Shown one piece after another: positions 54,025 through 63,526 of a stretch of DNA of 64,000 nt. Origin of the DNA: Yoonia sp. R2331. Lineage in GTDB: Bacteria; Pseudomonadota; Alphaproteobacteria; Rhodobacterales; Rhodobacteraceae. The stretch is taken from contig NZ_JBGCUN010000002.1 in assembly GCF_041103235.1 (NCBI RefSeq), positions 310,001 through 374,000 on the forward strand. Reading direction: 5' to 3'. The notes beneath the pieces are model-generated. The model saw nothing but the letters and a program-made list of their open reading frames with translations, was not told the DNA's origin and did no database searches. A program made the translations under genes and the position numbers. The first letter of the stretch is position 1. Each line of letters opens with the position of its first letter.

Positions 54025-54810
54025 ATGCAGCTATCGGTGCATTTTGAAAACACCGAAGGCACGGGAACCGACAAGGGACCCGTGCAGGTGGGTTGGTTTC
54101 TGAACCAGAAAAAGGCGAGCATCGTCTATTATCCGCCTGAACGTGTCCGGTCAGTCGAGATGAACAAGAACCACGCCAAGAGCGCCTCGCGCTGCCCGGC
54201 GGTGATCAACCTTGAAAGCCGCTATTTCGTGGTGCGCTGCCCTTTCGATCTGCATCTGGAATTCATACGCGACAATGACGGCCGCCCGGCGATGCGGAAC
54301 CTCAATGGCGATAAGTCCGGGATCAGGGGGAACAAGCTGCGGGAAAAGCTGCACATCACAGCAGAGCATGAATGGCGCTATCCGGATGTGCCCAGCCTGC
54401 AGCTTGAATTGCCCTATGTCTTTATCGCCGATCAGCCCGTCTACATGAGCCAGATCGCACCGTTCATGCATCATTCGCGCAACCCGCTGCCCGGCACAAT
54501 TTTTGGTGGGCGCTTTCCGATCAACGTCTGGCCGCGTCCATTGATGTGGGCGTTCGAATGGCACGACACCAGCCGTCCGATCAAAGTCAACCGGGGTGAC
54601 CCGCTGTTCTATGTGACCTTTGAGACCATGCCGCAGGACCGCAGTGTGCAACTGGTCGAGGCTGAACTGACCGATGATCTGAACGATTATATGGAGATGA
54701 TCTCGGGCGCGGTGAACTATGTGAACCAGACGTTTTCGCTGTTTGAAGCGGCGGAAGAACGCAGGCCGCGAACATTGGTCAACCCCGTCAAGCGGGACAA
54801 GGCCGACTAG
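54025..54810 (+). CDS. hypothetical protein, 261 aa, possibly DUF6065
   Basis: I cannot assign a function. The protein has no signal peptide or membrane helix. Conserved-looking stretches are PVQVGWFLNQKKASIVYYPP, CPAVINLESRYFVVRCPFDL and LPGTIFGGRFPINVWPRPL. It resembles DUF6065-type proteins seen next to glycosylation genes (from memory, not checked). It precedes the TPR-glycosyltransferase by eight bases. Confidence 0.7.
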   Translation: MQLSVHFENTEGTGTDKGPVQVGWFLNQKKASIVYYPPERVRSVEMNKNHAKSASRCPAVINLESRYFVVRCPFDLHLEFIRDNDGRPAMRNLNGDKSGIRGNKLREKLHITAEHEWRYPDVPSLQLELPYVFIADQPVYMSQIAPFMHHSRNPLPGTIFGGRFPINVWPRPLMWAFEWHDTSRPIKVNRGDPLFYVTFETMPQDRSVQLVEAELTDDLNDYMEMISGAVNYVNQTFSLFEAAEERRPRTLVNPVKRDKAD

Positions 54811-54818
54811 GCCCGGCA

Positions 54819-56177
54819 ATGGCAGGCACCCTCAAAGACTTGCGCCAAGCGGCGGTTAAATCGCATCAAGATGGAGCGTTTGAAGATGCCGCGCGCGGCT
54901 ATGCCCAGTTTCTGGCGCAAGTCCCGGGCGATGTTGGGGTCTGGTCCAATTTGGGTGTGCTACACAGGGTTCAGGGTCGGCACGCAGCCGGACTGCGCGC
55001 GCAGGAACGCGCCATTGCACTGGATCCGAACGACAAGGGCGTGCGCAACAATCTGGCAAACATTCTGTCCGATCTGGGCCAATACGACCGGTCGCTGGAA
55101 ATACGACGTGGTCTGTTGCAGGACAAGCCAGACGATCGCACACAAAAAGCGATGATCGGGCGTTGCCTGCGTGGCAAGGGCGACTATGCTGCGTCCATCG
55201 CCTATCTTACCGGAGCAATCTCGGACCATCCCGACGATCCTGAACTGCAGTTGCAGCTGGCTTTTGCACAGCTGGGTGCAGGCGATTACGCCAACGCGCT
55301 GCAGACATACAAGGCGCGCTGGGCTGCGGGGGAACTGCAGCCGCGTGATCTGCCATTTCCCGAATGGCAAGGCGAACCTCTGGGCGGCAAGACCATCGTT
55401 GTGTTGCCGGAACAGGGGTTTGGCGATGCGGTTTTGTTCGCGCGGTTCCTGCCCGTGCTCAAGGATCGGGGCGCAAAAGTTCAGATGGTTGTGAAACCCC
55501 CATTGACCCGGCTGTTTGCTGATCTCGAGGGCGTGGATCAGATCATAACGGAACTGACCGTCGACACCACGGCGGACTATTGGGTCAACATGATGGACCT
55601 TGCCGCGATCCATTTTGCCGCTGACAGAACGGTACCAGCACCCGCGCAGTTGCATGTGCCGCAGGCGGCCGTGGATCGCGCGGCTGTATTGACGGGTCCG
55701 CACCAGCAGGCCTTTAAGGTGGGTGTGATCTGGACCGGCTCTGTCACTTACAAGGGCAACGCGTTCCGATCTTTCAGTCACCGGGACTTTCTGCCACTGA
55801 CGGATGTCCCCGGGGTGAAGCTTTTTTCGCTTTATAAGGGGCCGGAACTGGCGGCCTACTACGCCGATGGCTCTGATGGGTTCATCGTGGATGCCGGCAG
55901 CTCTGAAAGGGATTTTGCCGATTGCGCCGCGATGATGCAGGCGATGGATCTTGTGATAACCTCGGATACGGCCACGGCGCATATTGCCGGATCTCTGGGT
56001 GTGCCGACATGGACGGTATTGCACTGGGACCCCTTCTGGGTCTGGCGGCACGAGGGCGAGACGACCGAATGGTATCCGGGGATGCGCCTGTTTCGGCAGG
56101 CGGAACCGATGGACTGGGGACCTGTCCATGCAGAGGTCAGGGATGCCTTGGACAGCAAAGTGAAAGGTGCAATGTGA
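54819..56177 (+). CDS. TPR-repeat glycosyltransferase-like protein
   Basis: A 452-residue protein with about four TPR units (roughly 5-160; AVKSHQDGAFEDAARGYAQF; LGVLHRVQGRHAAGLRAQER) followed by a GT9/O-GlcNAc-transferase-like half with VVLPEQGFGDAVLFARFLPV and LVITSDTATAHIAGSLGVPT. This architecture is known for protein O-glycosyltransferases. Its stop overlaps the GTG start of the next gene (GTGA). Confidence 0.85.
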   Translation: MAGTLKDLRQAAVKSHQDGAFEDAARGYAQFLAQVPGDVGVWSNLGVLHRVQGRHAAGLRAQERAIALDPNDKGVRNNLANILSDLGQYDRSLEIRRGLLQDKPDDRTQKAMIGRCLRGKGDYAASIAYLTGAISDHPDDPELQLQLAFAQLGAGDYANALQTYKARWAAGELQPRDLPFPEWQGEPLGGKTIVVLPEQGFGDAVLFARFLPVLKDRGAKVQMVVKPPLTRLFADLEGVDQIITELTVDTTADYWVNMMDLAAIHFAADRTVPAPAQLHVPQAAVDRAAVLTGPHQQAFKVGVIWTGSVTYKGNAFRSFSHRDFLPLTDVPGVKLFSLYKGPELAAYYADGSDGFIVDAGSSERDFADCAAMMQAMDLVITSDTATAHIAGSLGVPTWTVLHWDPFWVWRHEGETTEWYPGMRLFRQAEPMDWGPVHAEVRDALDSKVKGAM

Positions 56178-56575
56178 AAGAGATTTTGGTGCCCATCGCC
56201 CCCGGCGAGCTAATCGACAAGATCACCATCCTGCGGCTGAAGTCCGAGCGGATCAGTGACGCGGCCAAGTTGAAGAATATTCATCATGAGCGGCAGGTTC
56301 TCCAGGCCACTGCTGACGCCACTTTGCCGCAAAGCGATGCGCTGGCTGTGTTGTGGGAAGAACTTTACCAGATCAACACTGACCTTTGGGTGATCGAGGA
56401 TGATATCCGCGCCTTTGATGCGCGTGGCGACTTTGGCCCGGGTTTTGTCGCACTGGCGCGCGCGGTCTATGTGACCAACGATCGTCGTGCTGATGTGAAA
56501 AAGCAGATCAACCTTCTGCTTGGCTCTGATCTGGTTGAAGAGAAGTCCTATCACAGCCATGGTGGCCAAGGATGA
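56174..56575 (+). CDS. DUF6165-like small protein
   Basis: A 133-residue protein starting at GTG 56174, four bases inside the TPR gene. KEILVPIAPGELIDKITILR and LWEELYQINTDLWVIEDDIR are the recognisable stretches; it is mostly helical and acidic. Homologues are commonly seen next to glycosyl- and methyltransferases (from memory). Function unknown. It overlaps the FkbM gene by four bases. Confidence 0.75.
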   Translation: MKEILVPIAPGELIDKITILRLKSERISDAAKLKNIHHERQVLQATADATLPQSDALAVLWEELYQINTDLWVIEDDIRAFDARGDFGPGFVALARAVYVTNDRRADVKKQINLLLGSDLVEEKSYHSHGGQG

Positions 56576-57339
56576 TCACATCCGACCGCATCGCTAAGGC
56601 CCGGGCAGAGCTGATGGCCGCGCAAAAGGAACTGTCTGAGGCCTTGAAAGGCAACGACACGCGGGCCCGAGCGCCCATCGTTCGGCAATTGCACGAGGTG
56701 CGCGGCATGCTGACGCCGGGCTATCCATATGCAAGTCAGGCCGGTCAGGATTTGGTCATTGACCGGGCATTGGGCAGCAAAACCGGCGGGACCTTTGTCG
56801 ATATTGGCGCCTATGACGGGGTAACTGGTTCAAATTCTCTCTATTTTGAGAAGTGGCGCGGCTGGTCTGGCGTGTTGGTAGAGCCGGTTCAGGCAATGCG
56901 AGAGACCGCCACATCACTGCGGACGGCGGCCTGTTTGCCCTATGCGGTGTCCGACAAACGCGGCGAGGCGCGCTTTCTCGCGGTGACTGAAGGTTACACG
57001 CAGATGAGCGGCCTTTTGGACAGTTATGACGACAATCTGTTGGGCAAAGTGCGCGCCGACCCGCGTCATGTCGAAGCAGAGATAACAGTTCAAACCGTTA
57101 CAATCGCTGACGTTTTAGAGGAATCCGGCATCAGCGACCCCGATTTCATTTCGCTCGACATTGAAGGCGGAGAGCTTGCCGCATTGCGGGCATTTCCGTT
57201 TGAAAAGTACCGCGTGCAGGCCTGGGCCATCGAGAACAATACCGCCGGACCCGAGATCGCGCAAATTATGCGCGATAACGGCTATAATTTGATTGAATTT
57301 TGCGGTCCTGACGAAATCTATTTGCTGAAGACGCCTTAA
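56572..57339 (+). CDS. FkbM-family methyltransferase
   Basis: A 255-residue protein. A coiled N-terminal segment (1-45, AKARAELMAAQKELSEALKG) is followed by the FkbM domain with FVDIGAYDGVTGSNSLYFEK, VLVEPVQAMRE and PDFISLDIEGGELAALRAF. Such enzymes O-methylate glycans or polyketides. It ends the overlapping GT-TPR-DUF set and lies 87 bases before motB. Confidence 0.87.
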   Translation: MITSDRIAKARAELMAAQKELSEALKGNDTRARAPIVRQLHEVRGMLTPGYPYASQAGQDLVIDRALGSKTGGTFVDIGAYDGVTGSNSLYFEKWRGWSGVLVEPVQAMRETATSLRTAACLPYAVSDKRGEARFLAVTEGYTQMSGLLDSYDDNLLGKVRADPRHVEAEITVQTVTIADVLEESGISDPDFISLDIEGGELAALRAFPFEKYRVQAWAIENNTAGPEIAQIMRDNGYNLIEFCGPDEIYLLKTP

Positions 57340-57426
57340 CCAAAATCCAGCGATTTCAACCTTTAAGCCCACTTTCACATCTGCGCCGCTAACCCATTGG
57401 ACGGGTGGCAAAACAGGTGGTGAGAG

Positions 57427-58248
57427 ATGAGCGAAGGATCAAATGCGCCGATCATAATCAAGCGCAAGAAAGTCGTCAGCGGCGATGGGCATCATGGTGG
57501 TGCCTGGAAAGTGGCATATGCGGACTTTGTGACCGCCATGATGGCGTTCTTCATGCTGATGTGGCTTTTGAATGCCACGACCGAGCAACAGCGCAACGGC
57601 ATTGCCGACTACTTCTCTCCGACGATCCCGATCAACCGGATTTCCGGTGGCGGCGACGGAACGCTTGGTGGCGATGATATCTTTTCGACCAACACTTTGG
57701 CACAGACTGGCAAAGGTGGTGTGGCGGACCAATCTGGTGACGCGGTGACCACGGCGACCGACTTTGATTCCGCGCAGGAAGCCGCAGCTTTGGAAGACCT
57801 TGAAGCCGCACTTCTCGGTATCGGTGGCGAAACGATGCTTGATGACAATATGCTGCGCCACATCGTGACCCGCCTGACAGACGAAGGTCTGGTGATTGAA
57901 CTCTTTGATATAGAAGGCGCGCCCCTGTTTGTCGGCGACACTGCGGAACCGACGCAGATGACCAAGGAGCTATCGGCGCTTTTGGCGCGCGTGCTGCAGG
58001 TGGTCGATAACGATCTGGCATTGGCAGGTTACGTCCGGACGCAAAGTGTGTTGCGCATCGATTATCCGGTTTGGGATTTGTCGACCAATCGCGCGGCCAA
58101 GATCCGTGAACTGTTGGTGAGTGGCGGTACAGATCAGGGACGCATCGCCCGTCAGGCCGGACATGCCGACCAGGCACCAACGGACCCTGATCCACAAGCA
58201 TTGCGCAATAACCGGATCGAACTGGTCGTGCTGCGCTCAGATCAATGA
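57427..58248 (+). CDS. motB: flagellar motor stator protein MotB
   Basis: A 273-residue stator protein. The single membrane helix contains the proton-carrying Asp, D33, in AYADFVTAMMAFFMLMWLL. A periplasmic linker leads to an OmpA-like peptidoglycan-binding domain (about 140-270) with DLSTNRAAKIRELLVSGG and NNRIELVVL. No motA lies beside it in the window. It opens the flagellar block. Confidence 0.93.
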   Translation: MSEGSNAPIIIKRKKVVSGDGHHGGAWKVAYADFVTAMMAFFMLMWLLNATTEQQRNGIADYFSPTIPINRISGGGDGTLGGDDIFSTNTLAQTGKGGVADQSGDAVTTATDFDSAQEAAALEDLEAALLGIGGETMLDDNMLRHIVTRLTDEGLVIELFDIEGAPLFVGDTAEPTQMTKELSALLARVLQVVDNDLALAGYVRTQSVLRIDYPVWDLSTNRAAKIRELLVSGGTDQGRIARQAGHADQAPTDPDPQALRNNRIELVVLRSDQ

Positions 58249-58328
58249 CCGGTGTTAGGAGGACGTTAAGTCATCTGCCTTAGGTCATAACGCATAACGC
58301 TGAACGTTTGCCCAGAAAGGTGCTGTCT

Positions 58329-59630
58329 ATGACGATTTCCTCCTCCCTTAATGCCTCTGTCGCGGGTCTGTCGGCAAATGCGTCGCGACTTGCCACGATT
58401 TCAGACAACATCGCGAACTCCTCGACCTTTGGGTACAAACGGGCAGAGACTGATTTTCATTCCATGGTGATTGAAAACAGTGTTGGGACATATTCTGCAG
58501 GCGGTGTGCGGGTCACCACACAGCGCTTGATTGATCAACGTGGCTCGCTTGTGTCCACCTCGAACCCGACTGATATCGCGGTGCGGGGGCGCGGCATGGT
58601 GCCAGTGACGCCGGAATCCTCGGTTTCTGTCACAAATGGTGAAAACCCGTTGCTTTTGCAGACAACGGGATCGTTCCGGCCTGATGCGCAGGGGTACCTG
58701 CGCAGCGAATCCGGTCTTGTGCTGATGGGGTGGCCCGCCAACCCGGACGGGACAATTCCGACCTTCCCACGCGATTCGGTGGATGGGTTGGAACCGGTAC
58801 GGATCAATTCGAACCAGTTTACCGCAGAACCCACGACTGAGGTTGATCTGGCCGTCAACCTGCCCGCCACCTCGACAGAGGCAGGTGCCGCAGGTGACGT
58901 GGAGACCCTGTCGATCGAATATTTTGACAATTTGGGTAAGTCCGCCAACATCAGCATTTCCTTCACGCCGAACGTGCCTGCAACAGGCACGTCAAACGAG
59001 TGGAACATGCAGATCAATGACAGCGCATCGACACCCGCGCTGATCGGGGATTACACGCTGACATTCGATGATACGCGCGGTGCAGGCGGCACATTGCTTG
59101 GCGTGGCCGACACACTGGGCGGCGCTTACAACCCCGCTACCGGAGAAATCGTCGTTAACGTCGACGGTGGTCCTATGACAATCAATCTTGGCCCGCTTGG
59201 AAGTGCGTCAGGTCTGACCCAACTCTCTGATGCTTTCGCACCGGTCAATATCTCGAAAAATGGCACACCCGTGGGTGCGCTGACCTCAATCGAAATTGAT
59301 CCAAACGGCTTTGTCCGTGCATCCTTTGATATTGGGATCAACCGGGTTCTCTATCAGATTCCGCTGATTGATGTGTCGAACGTCAACGGTCTGGAAACGC
59401 TGGACAATCAGACGTATCGCGTCACACCGAACAGTGGCACGTTCTTCATGTGGGATGCGGGCGACGGTCCCACAGGTGACATTGTGGGCTTTGCGCGAGA
59501 GGAATCCACCACCGACGTGGCGGGCGAACTGACAGAGCTGATCCAGACGCAGCGCGCATATTCATCCAATGCCAAGGTCATCCAGACCGTGGATGAGATG
59601 TTGCAAGAAACCACCAATATCAAACGCTAA
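58329..59630 (+). CDS. flgE: flagellar hook protein FlgE
   Basis: A 433-residue hook protein. The N-terminal rod-like motif ISDNIANSSTFGYKRAETDF and the C-terminal LIQTQRAYSSNAKVIQTVDE are the paired helices of axial proteins; the centre holds the FlgE-type variable domain. ATG 58329 is preceded by AGAAAGG. flgK follows after 21 bases. Confidence 0.93.
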   Translation: MTISSSLNASVAGLSANASRLATISDNIANSSTFGYKRAETDFHSMVIENSVGTYSAGGVRVTTQRLIDQRGSLVSTSNPTDIAVRGRGMVPVTPESSVSVTNGENPLLLQTTGSFRPDAQGYLRSESGLVLMGWPANPDGTIPTFPRDSVDGLEPVRINSNQFTAEPTTEVDLAVNLPATSTEAGAAGDVETLSIEYFDNLGKSANISISFTPNVPATGTSNEWNMQINDSASTPALIGDYTLTFDDTRGAGGTLLGVADTLGGAYNPATGEIVVNVDGGPMTINLGPLGSASGLTQLSDAFAPVNISKNGTPVGALTSIEIDPNGFVRASFDIGINRVLYQIPLIDVSNVNGLETLDNQTYRVTPNSGTFFMWDAGDGPTGDIVGFAREESTTDVAGELTELIQTQRAYSSNAKVIQTVDEMLQETTNIKR

Positions 59631-59651
59631 CTCCCGACTAAGGGCTGACTG

Positions 59652-61100
59652 ATGAGCATTTCCCAATCCCTCAACAACGCTGTAAGCGGTCTGACCGCGA
59701 CATCACGCATGGCAGAAGTCGTGTCTTCCAACCTGTCAAACGCACTAACCGAAGGTTACGCGCGCCGGGTTCTGGACACCTCATCCGCCTCTATTGGCGG
59801 GCAGGGTGCAGGAGTGCGCATTGACGGTGTGCGGCGAATCTCTGACCCTGGGTTGGTCGGGGACAGACGTCTTGCTGATGCGGCATTGGCGGCGCAGACA
59901 CGGCTGTCAGACACTGTCGCTCGGCTCGAGGCGCAGTTTAGCGCGCCCGATGACCCGGCGGGCCTTGGCGGACGTGTGGCCGCCTTGGAGCAGGCCCTGG
60001 TGACAGCAGGTGCTGATCCTGCGTCTGATCAGCGATTGGGTGTTGTCGTGAACCGCCTGAACGAGGTGACTGCGGTCTTGCAACAGAACGCCCGTGACGT
60101 CCAATCGATGCGTCAGACGGCAGATGCCGACATCGCACGCGATGTCGGCAATCTGAACACCGCTTTGAAGCAAGTTGAGCAGCTGAACGCTGACATCAGC
60201 CGCGCGCGGATCACTGGCGGTGACCCTTCTGCCTTGATGGATGAACGTCAACGCGCCATCGACCGCATCGGTGAGATCGTGACTGTCAGAGAGGTCGCGC
60301 GCCCCAATGATCAATTAGCCCTGATCACGACCAGTGGTTTACAATTGCTGGATGGCCCCGCCATGCAGTTTGAGTTTTCACAGACCCCGACGATCACCGC
60401 ATTCATGACTCTGGCGTCTGGCGGACTGTCCGGTGTGACCCGCGATGGAGTCCCGCTTGATCCCACGGACGGCTTTGGCAAATTGTCAGGCGGCTCACTT
60501 GCCGCTTCTTTTGCCGCCCGCGATACGAACCTTGTCGCAGCACAAACGGCTTTGGATGAAGTTGCGGCAGATCTGATCACTCGCTTTGCCGATCCGACGG
60601 TTGATCCAACATTGGGACCGACAGACGCTGGTCTGCTGACTGATGCTGGCGGCACACATGATCCGCTTGATATTGTCGGGCTTTCACGCCGCATTGCGGT
60701 CAATGCCGCTGTCGATCCGGCACAGGGCGGGGCCCTGTTTCGCGTTCGTGATGGCGTCAATGCAATTGCAGCTGGTCCAATTGGGGATGCAACACAGATT
60801 GACCGATGGGGTCAGGCGCTTTCCAGCGCGCAAACCATTGGTGGTGGCATCCCAGCATTGTCTGCGGTGGGTCAAATTGCGCGTGTCGCGGCACAATTTG
60901 GAACGGAGCGTGTCCAACTTGATGAGGCAGTGACATTCGCCGCAGCGCGTCGCGACACCCTATATCAAGCGGAACTCGCCGAAGGTGTTGATACCGATCA
61001 AGAGCTTCAGATGCTCTTGCGGATCGAACAGGCCTACGGTGCAAATGCGAAGTTGATGCAGACCATCAACGCGATGATCCAAACCCTGATGGAGATCTAG
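59652..61100 (+). CDS. flgK: flagellar hook-associated protein 1 FlgK
   Basis: A 482-residue junction protein joining hook and filament. The N-terminal SQSLNNAVSGLTATSRMAEV and the C-terminal LQMLLRIEQAYGANAKLMQT are typical. The middle region is shorter than in enteric FlgK, as usual for Rhodobacterales. flgL begins two bases after its stop. Confidence 0.92.
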   Translation: MSISQSLNNAVSGLTATSRMAEVVSSNLSNALTEGYARRVLDTSSASIGGQGAGVRIDGVRRISDPGLVGDRRLADAALAAQTRLSDTVARLEAQFSAPDDPAGLGGRVAALEQALVTAGADPASDQRLGVVVNRLNEVTAVLQQNARDVQSMRQTADADIARDVGNLNTALKQVEQLNADISRARITGGDPSALMDERQRAIDRIGEIVTVREVARPNDQLALITTSGLQLLDGPAMQFEFSQTPTITAFMTLASGGLSGVTRDGVPLDPTDGFGKLSGGSLAASFAARDTNLVAAQTALDEVAADLITRFADPTVDPTLGPTDAGLLTDAGGTHDPLDIVGLSRRIAVNAAVDPAQGGALFRVRDGVNAIAAGPIGDATQIDRWGQALSSAQTIGGGIPALSAVGQIARVAAQFGTERVQLDEAVTFAAARRDTLYQAELAEGVDTDQELQMLLRIEQAYGANAKLMQTINAMIQTLMEI

Positions 61101-61102
61101 AC

Positions 61103-62110
61103 ATGCCTGTGACCAGTCTTGGGGACATGTCCCAGAATTTTCAATCGTTGCGACAGACGGGACAAATCAAGTCGCGTATCCAGACCTTGTCACAAGAGCT
61201 TTCGACCGGGCAACGCGCTGACCTCACGTCTCATATGCGGGGCGACACGACAGAATTGGCCGCACTCGATCGCGAGCTGACGGTGCTGAGTGGCTTTGAT
61301 CAAATTACGCAGGAACTTGCCCGGAGCTTGGCACGTTCTCAAATGCAGCTTGCAGCGATTGACCAGACCCGCAACGCCTTGGCTGCACAACTGATCACGT
61401 TGAACGATGACACACTCGCACCGGAAGTCGACAAGGCTGTGTCCCGCGCGCGGACTGACTTTTCTGCGGTCGTCAACCTTTTGAACGGTCGCGATGGCGA
61501 CCGCAGCCTTTTTGCAGGCCGTGCGGTCGACAGTGATGCGCTCGCCGACGCAGAAGCAATGTTAGCCGACATTGTGACAGCAATCGGTGGGGCCACAGAT
61601 GCAGCCTCAATTGAGGCAGCGATCACCACATGGTTTGACGACCCTGCCGGTGGATTTGCAACAATGGGCTATCTTGGTGACACAGGTGCGGCAATGTCCC
61701 GCAAAATCAGCGCGACAGAGACGTTGTCGCTGGACGCGCGGGCAGACGATGTCGGTGTCAAAGAGCTCCTGAAAGGTGTGGCAATGGCGGCGATTGCCGA
61801 TGTACTATCGCCAACGCTCGCCACTAAGGACCAGTCACGGCTGGCGCGAAGCGGTGCGGACACATTGTTCGCGGCGTCGACGCCGTTTGTTCAACTGCAG
61901 TCGCGCATCGGGGAAAACGAAGAACGCATTTCGTTGGCGCAGACGACTCATTCAGCGCAACGCACGTCATTCACGCTTGCCCGTAACGACATTGCACTGG
62001 CCGATCCCTTTGAGACGGCAACGCTGCTTCAGGACATGCAGCGCCAGCTCGAACTTCAATTCGCGACAACCGCACGAATGTCACAACTTAGCTTGGTCAA
62101 TTATTTATGA
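61103..62110 (+). CDS. flgL: flagellar hook-associated protein 3 FlgL
   Basis: A 335-residue flagellin-like junction protein. The N-terminal ESL-type helix is SRIQTLSQELSTGQRADLTS, and the C-terminal helix is RTSFTLARNDIALADPFETA. It joins FlgK to the filament. It overlaps flgI by four bases. Confidence 0.92.
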   Translation: MPVTSLGDMSQNFQSLRQTGQIKSRIQTLSQELSTGQRADLTSHMRGDTTELAALDRELTVLSGFDQITQELARSLARSQMQLAAIDQTRNALAAQLITLNDDTLAPEVDKAVSRARTDFSAVVNLLNGRDGDRSLFAGRAVDSDALADAEAMLADIVTAIGGATDAASIEAAITTWFDDPAGGFATMGYLGDTGAAMSRKISATETLSLDARADDVGVKELLKGVAMAAIADVLSPTLATKDQSRLARSGADTLFAASTPFVQLQSRIGENEERISLAQTTHSAQRTSFTLARNDIALADPFETATLLQDMQRQLELQFATTARMSQLSLVNYL

Positions 62111-63216
62111 AAAACCTGATACAGACGACCCTCGTGCTTGCGCTAGCGCTTTGGCAAACTGCAGCGCAAGCCGCACCCATCCGGCTTAAGGATCTGGTCG
62201 AATTTGACGGTGTCCGTACCAATGATCTTGTGGGTTATGGACTTGTGGTTGGCCTGAATGGGACCGGCGATGGTTTGCGTAACTCACCATTCACCGAAGA
62301 GATCATGGTAAATATTCTGGAACGCCTTGGCGTAAACGTCACAGGAGAACAGTTCCGCCCCAAGAACGTGGCCGCAGTTCTTGTCACCGCATCACTACCA
62401 CCATTCGCGCGGGCGGGTAGTCCGATTGATGTGACGGTATCGGCGATTGGCGACGCAAATAGCTTGCTTGGCGGCACTTTGATTATGACACCGCTGAATG
62501 CAGCCGATGGCGAAATTTATGCCGTCGCCCAAGGGACGATTATCGCAGGTGGCATCGCGGCAGAGGGGGAAGCCGCCCGTGTGGTGCAGGGCGTTCCAAC
62601 CGCGGGCACAATTCCCGGCGGCGCGACCGTTGAACGAGAGGTCGATTTTGACTTCAGCGGGCTAACCCAAGTGCGCCTCGCATTGCGGACACCTGATTTC
62701 ACCACAGCAGCACGGATTGAATCTGCGATTAATCAAACTGTCGGTCGATCCGTGGCATTTATGATTGATGCAGGCACAGTTAGGCTGGATATAGAAGCAA
62801 TGCACATGGCCTCGCCGGCACATGCGCTTGGCCGCATTGAGAACATCTTGGTTGAACCGGAGCGGCGCGCGCGTGTCGTCGTGGACCAAAGATCCGGGAC
62901 AATCGTAATGGGCGAGGATGTGCGGATCAGCCGTGTCGCGGTTAGTCAGGGAAACTTGACGCTTCGAATTCAGGAGGCGCCTTTGGTCTCACAGCCAAAC
63001 CCGTTTTCGCCCGGGGAAACCGTGGTTGTCCCGCGTACAAATGCTGCGATTGATCAGGAGCCTGGGACCGGACTTGCAGTTGTGCCCGAGGGAACGTCTT
63101 TGAGCCAAGTCATCGCTGGTTTGAATGCTCTCGGCGTCGCACCCAACGACATGATAGATATCCTGAAGAGTATCAAAGCGAGTGGTGCGCTTCACGCGGA
63201 GTTCATTGTGCAATAA
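62107..63216 (+). CDS. flgI: flagellar P-ring protein FlgI
   Basis: A 369-residue periplasmic ring protein. The signal peptide MKNLIQTTLVLALALWQTAA is cleaved after AQA, followed by APIRLKDLVEFDGVRTNDLV and GYGLVVGLNGTGD, the family hallmark. GTIVMGEDVRIS and NALGVAPNDMIDILKSIKAS close the protein. It forms the P ring around the rod. Confidence 0.96.
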   Translation: MKNLIQTTLVLALALWQTAAQAAPIRLKDLVEFDGVRTNDLVGYGLVVGLNGTGDGLRNSPFTEEIMVNILERLGVNVTGEQFRPKNVAAVLVTASLPPFARAGSPIDVTVSAIGDANSLLGGTLIMTPLNAADGEIYAVAQGTIIAGGIAAEGEAARVVQGVPTAGTIPGGATVEREVDFDFSGLTQVRLALRTPDFTTAARIESAINQTVGRSVAFMIDAGTVRLDIEAMHMASPAHALGRIENILVEPERRARVVVDQRSGTIVMGEDVRISRVAVSQGNLTLRIQEAPLVSQPNPFSPGETVVVPRTNAAIDQEPGTGLAVVPEGTSLSQVIAGLNALGVAPNDMIDILKSIKASGALHAEFIVQ

Positions 63217-63227
63217 GCGGCGATGAC

Positions 63228-63244
63228 CCCGAATATTATTCGGG
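63228..63244 (+). repeat. 7-bp hairpin after flgI, sharing an element with the bchY-bchZ gap
   Basis: CCCGAAT-ATT-ATTCGGG lies 12 bases after the flgI stop. The 15 bases ATGACCCCGAATATT (63223-63237) are identical to 38944-38958. No T tract follows, so termination is uncertain. Confidence 0.6.
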
Positions 63245-63526
63245 AGTCTCACTGCCAACAAAAATCCGGTCGGATTGATATCGAGAATTCGCCCGACTCT
63301 TGCTTGTCGAAGGCGCCGAGCCGACATCAGTGTCGGGTGTGCAACGCAGGGAGATGTCTTTGGAGTAGTAGCACATGCTAGATCGAGGGTGCGACGATCA
63401 GCTTGAGCACCCTAGTCTCAAACTGTGAAATGGCATTGCTATTCCTTCGCCGGGTCATTGTGAAATGTGAATTCGTGCGGCTTCTAGATCCTGCGCAGCA
63501 CAGCTTGTTCTCCAAGCAAAAGCCGA
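63245..63526. other. convergent gap between flgI and fliP
   Basis: Both flagellar genes end at this gap (63217-63526). Apart from the hairpin at 63228, nothing recognisable is seen; the short open frame around 63403-63600 runs antisense into fliP and is not supported. Confidence 0.45.

Noticed and set aside
57336-57426. CtrA-like half sites (TTAACCA and TAACCCAT) before motB
   Set aside because: Only half-site matches, one of them within a stop codon; no full TTAA-N7-TTAA motif was found here or before flgE.
58266-58290. TTAA-N10-TTAG before flgE as a CtrA box
   Set aside because: The spacing is ten, not seven, so it does not fit the known site.
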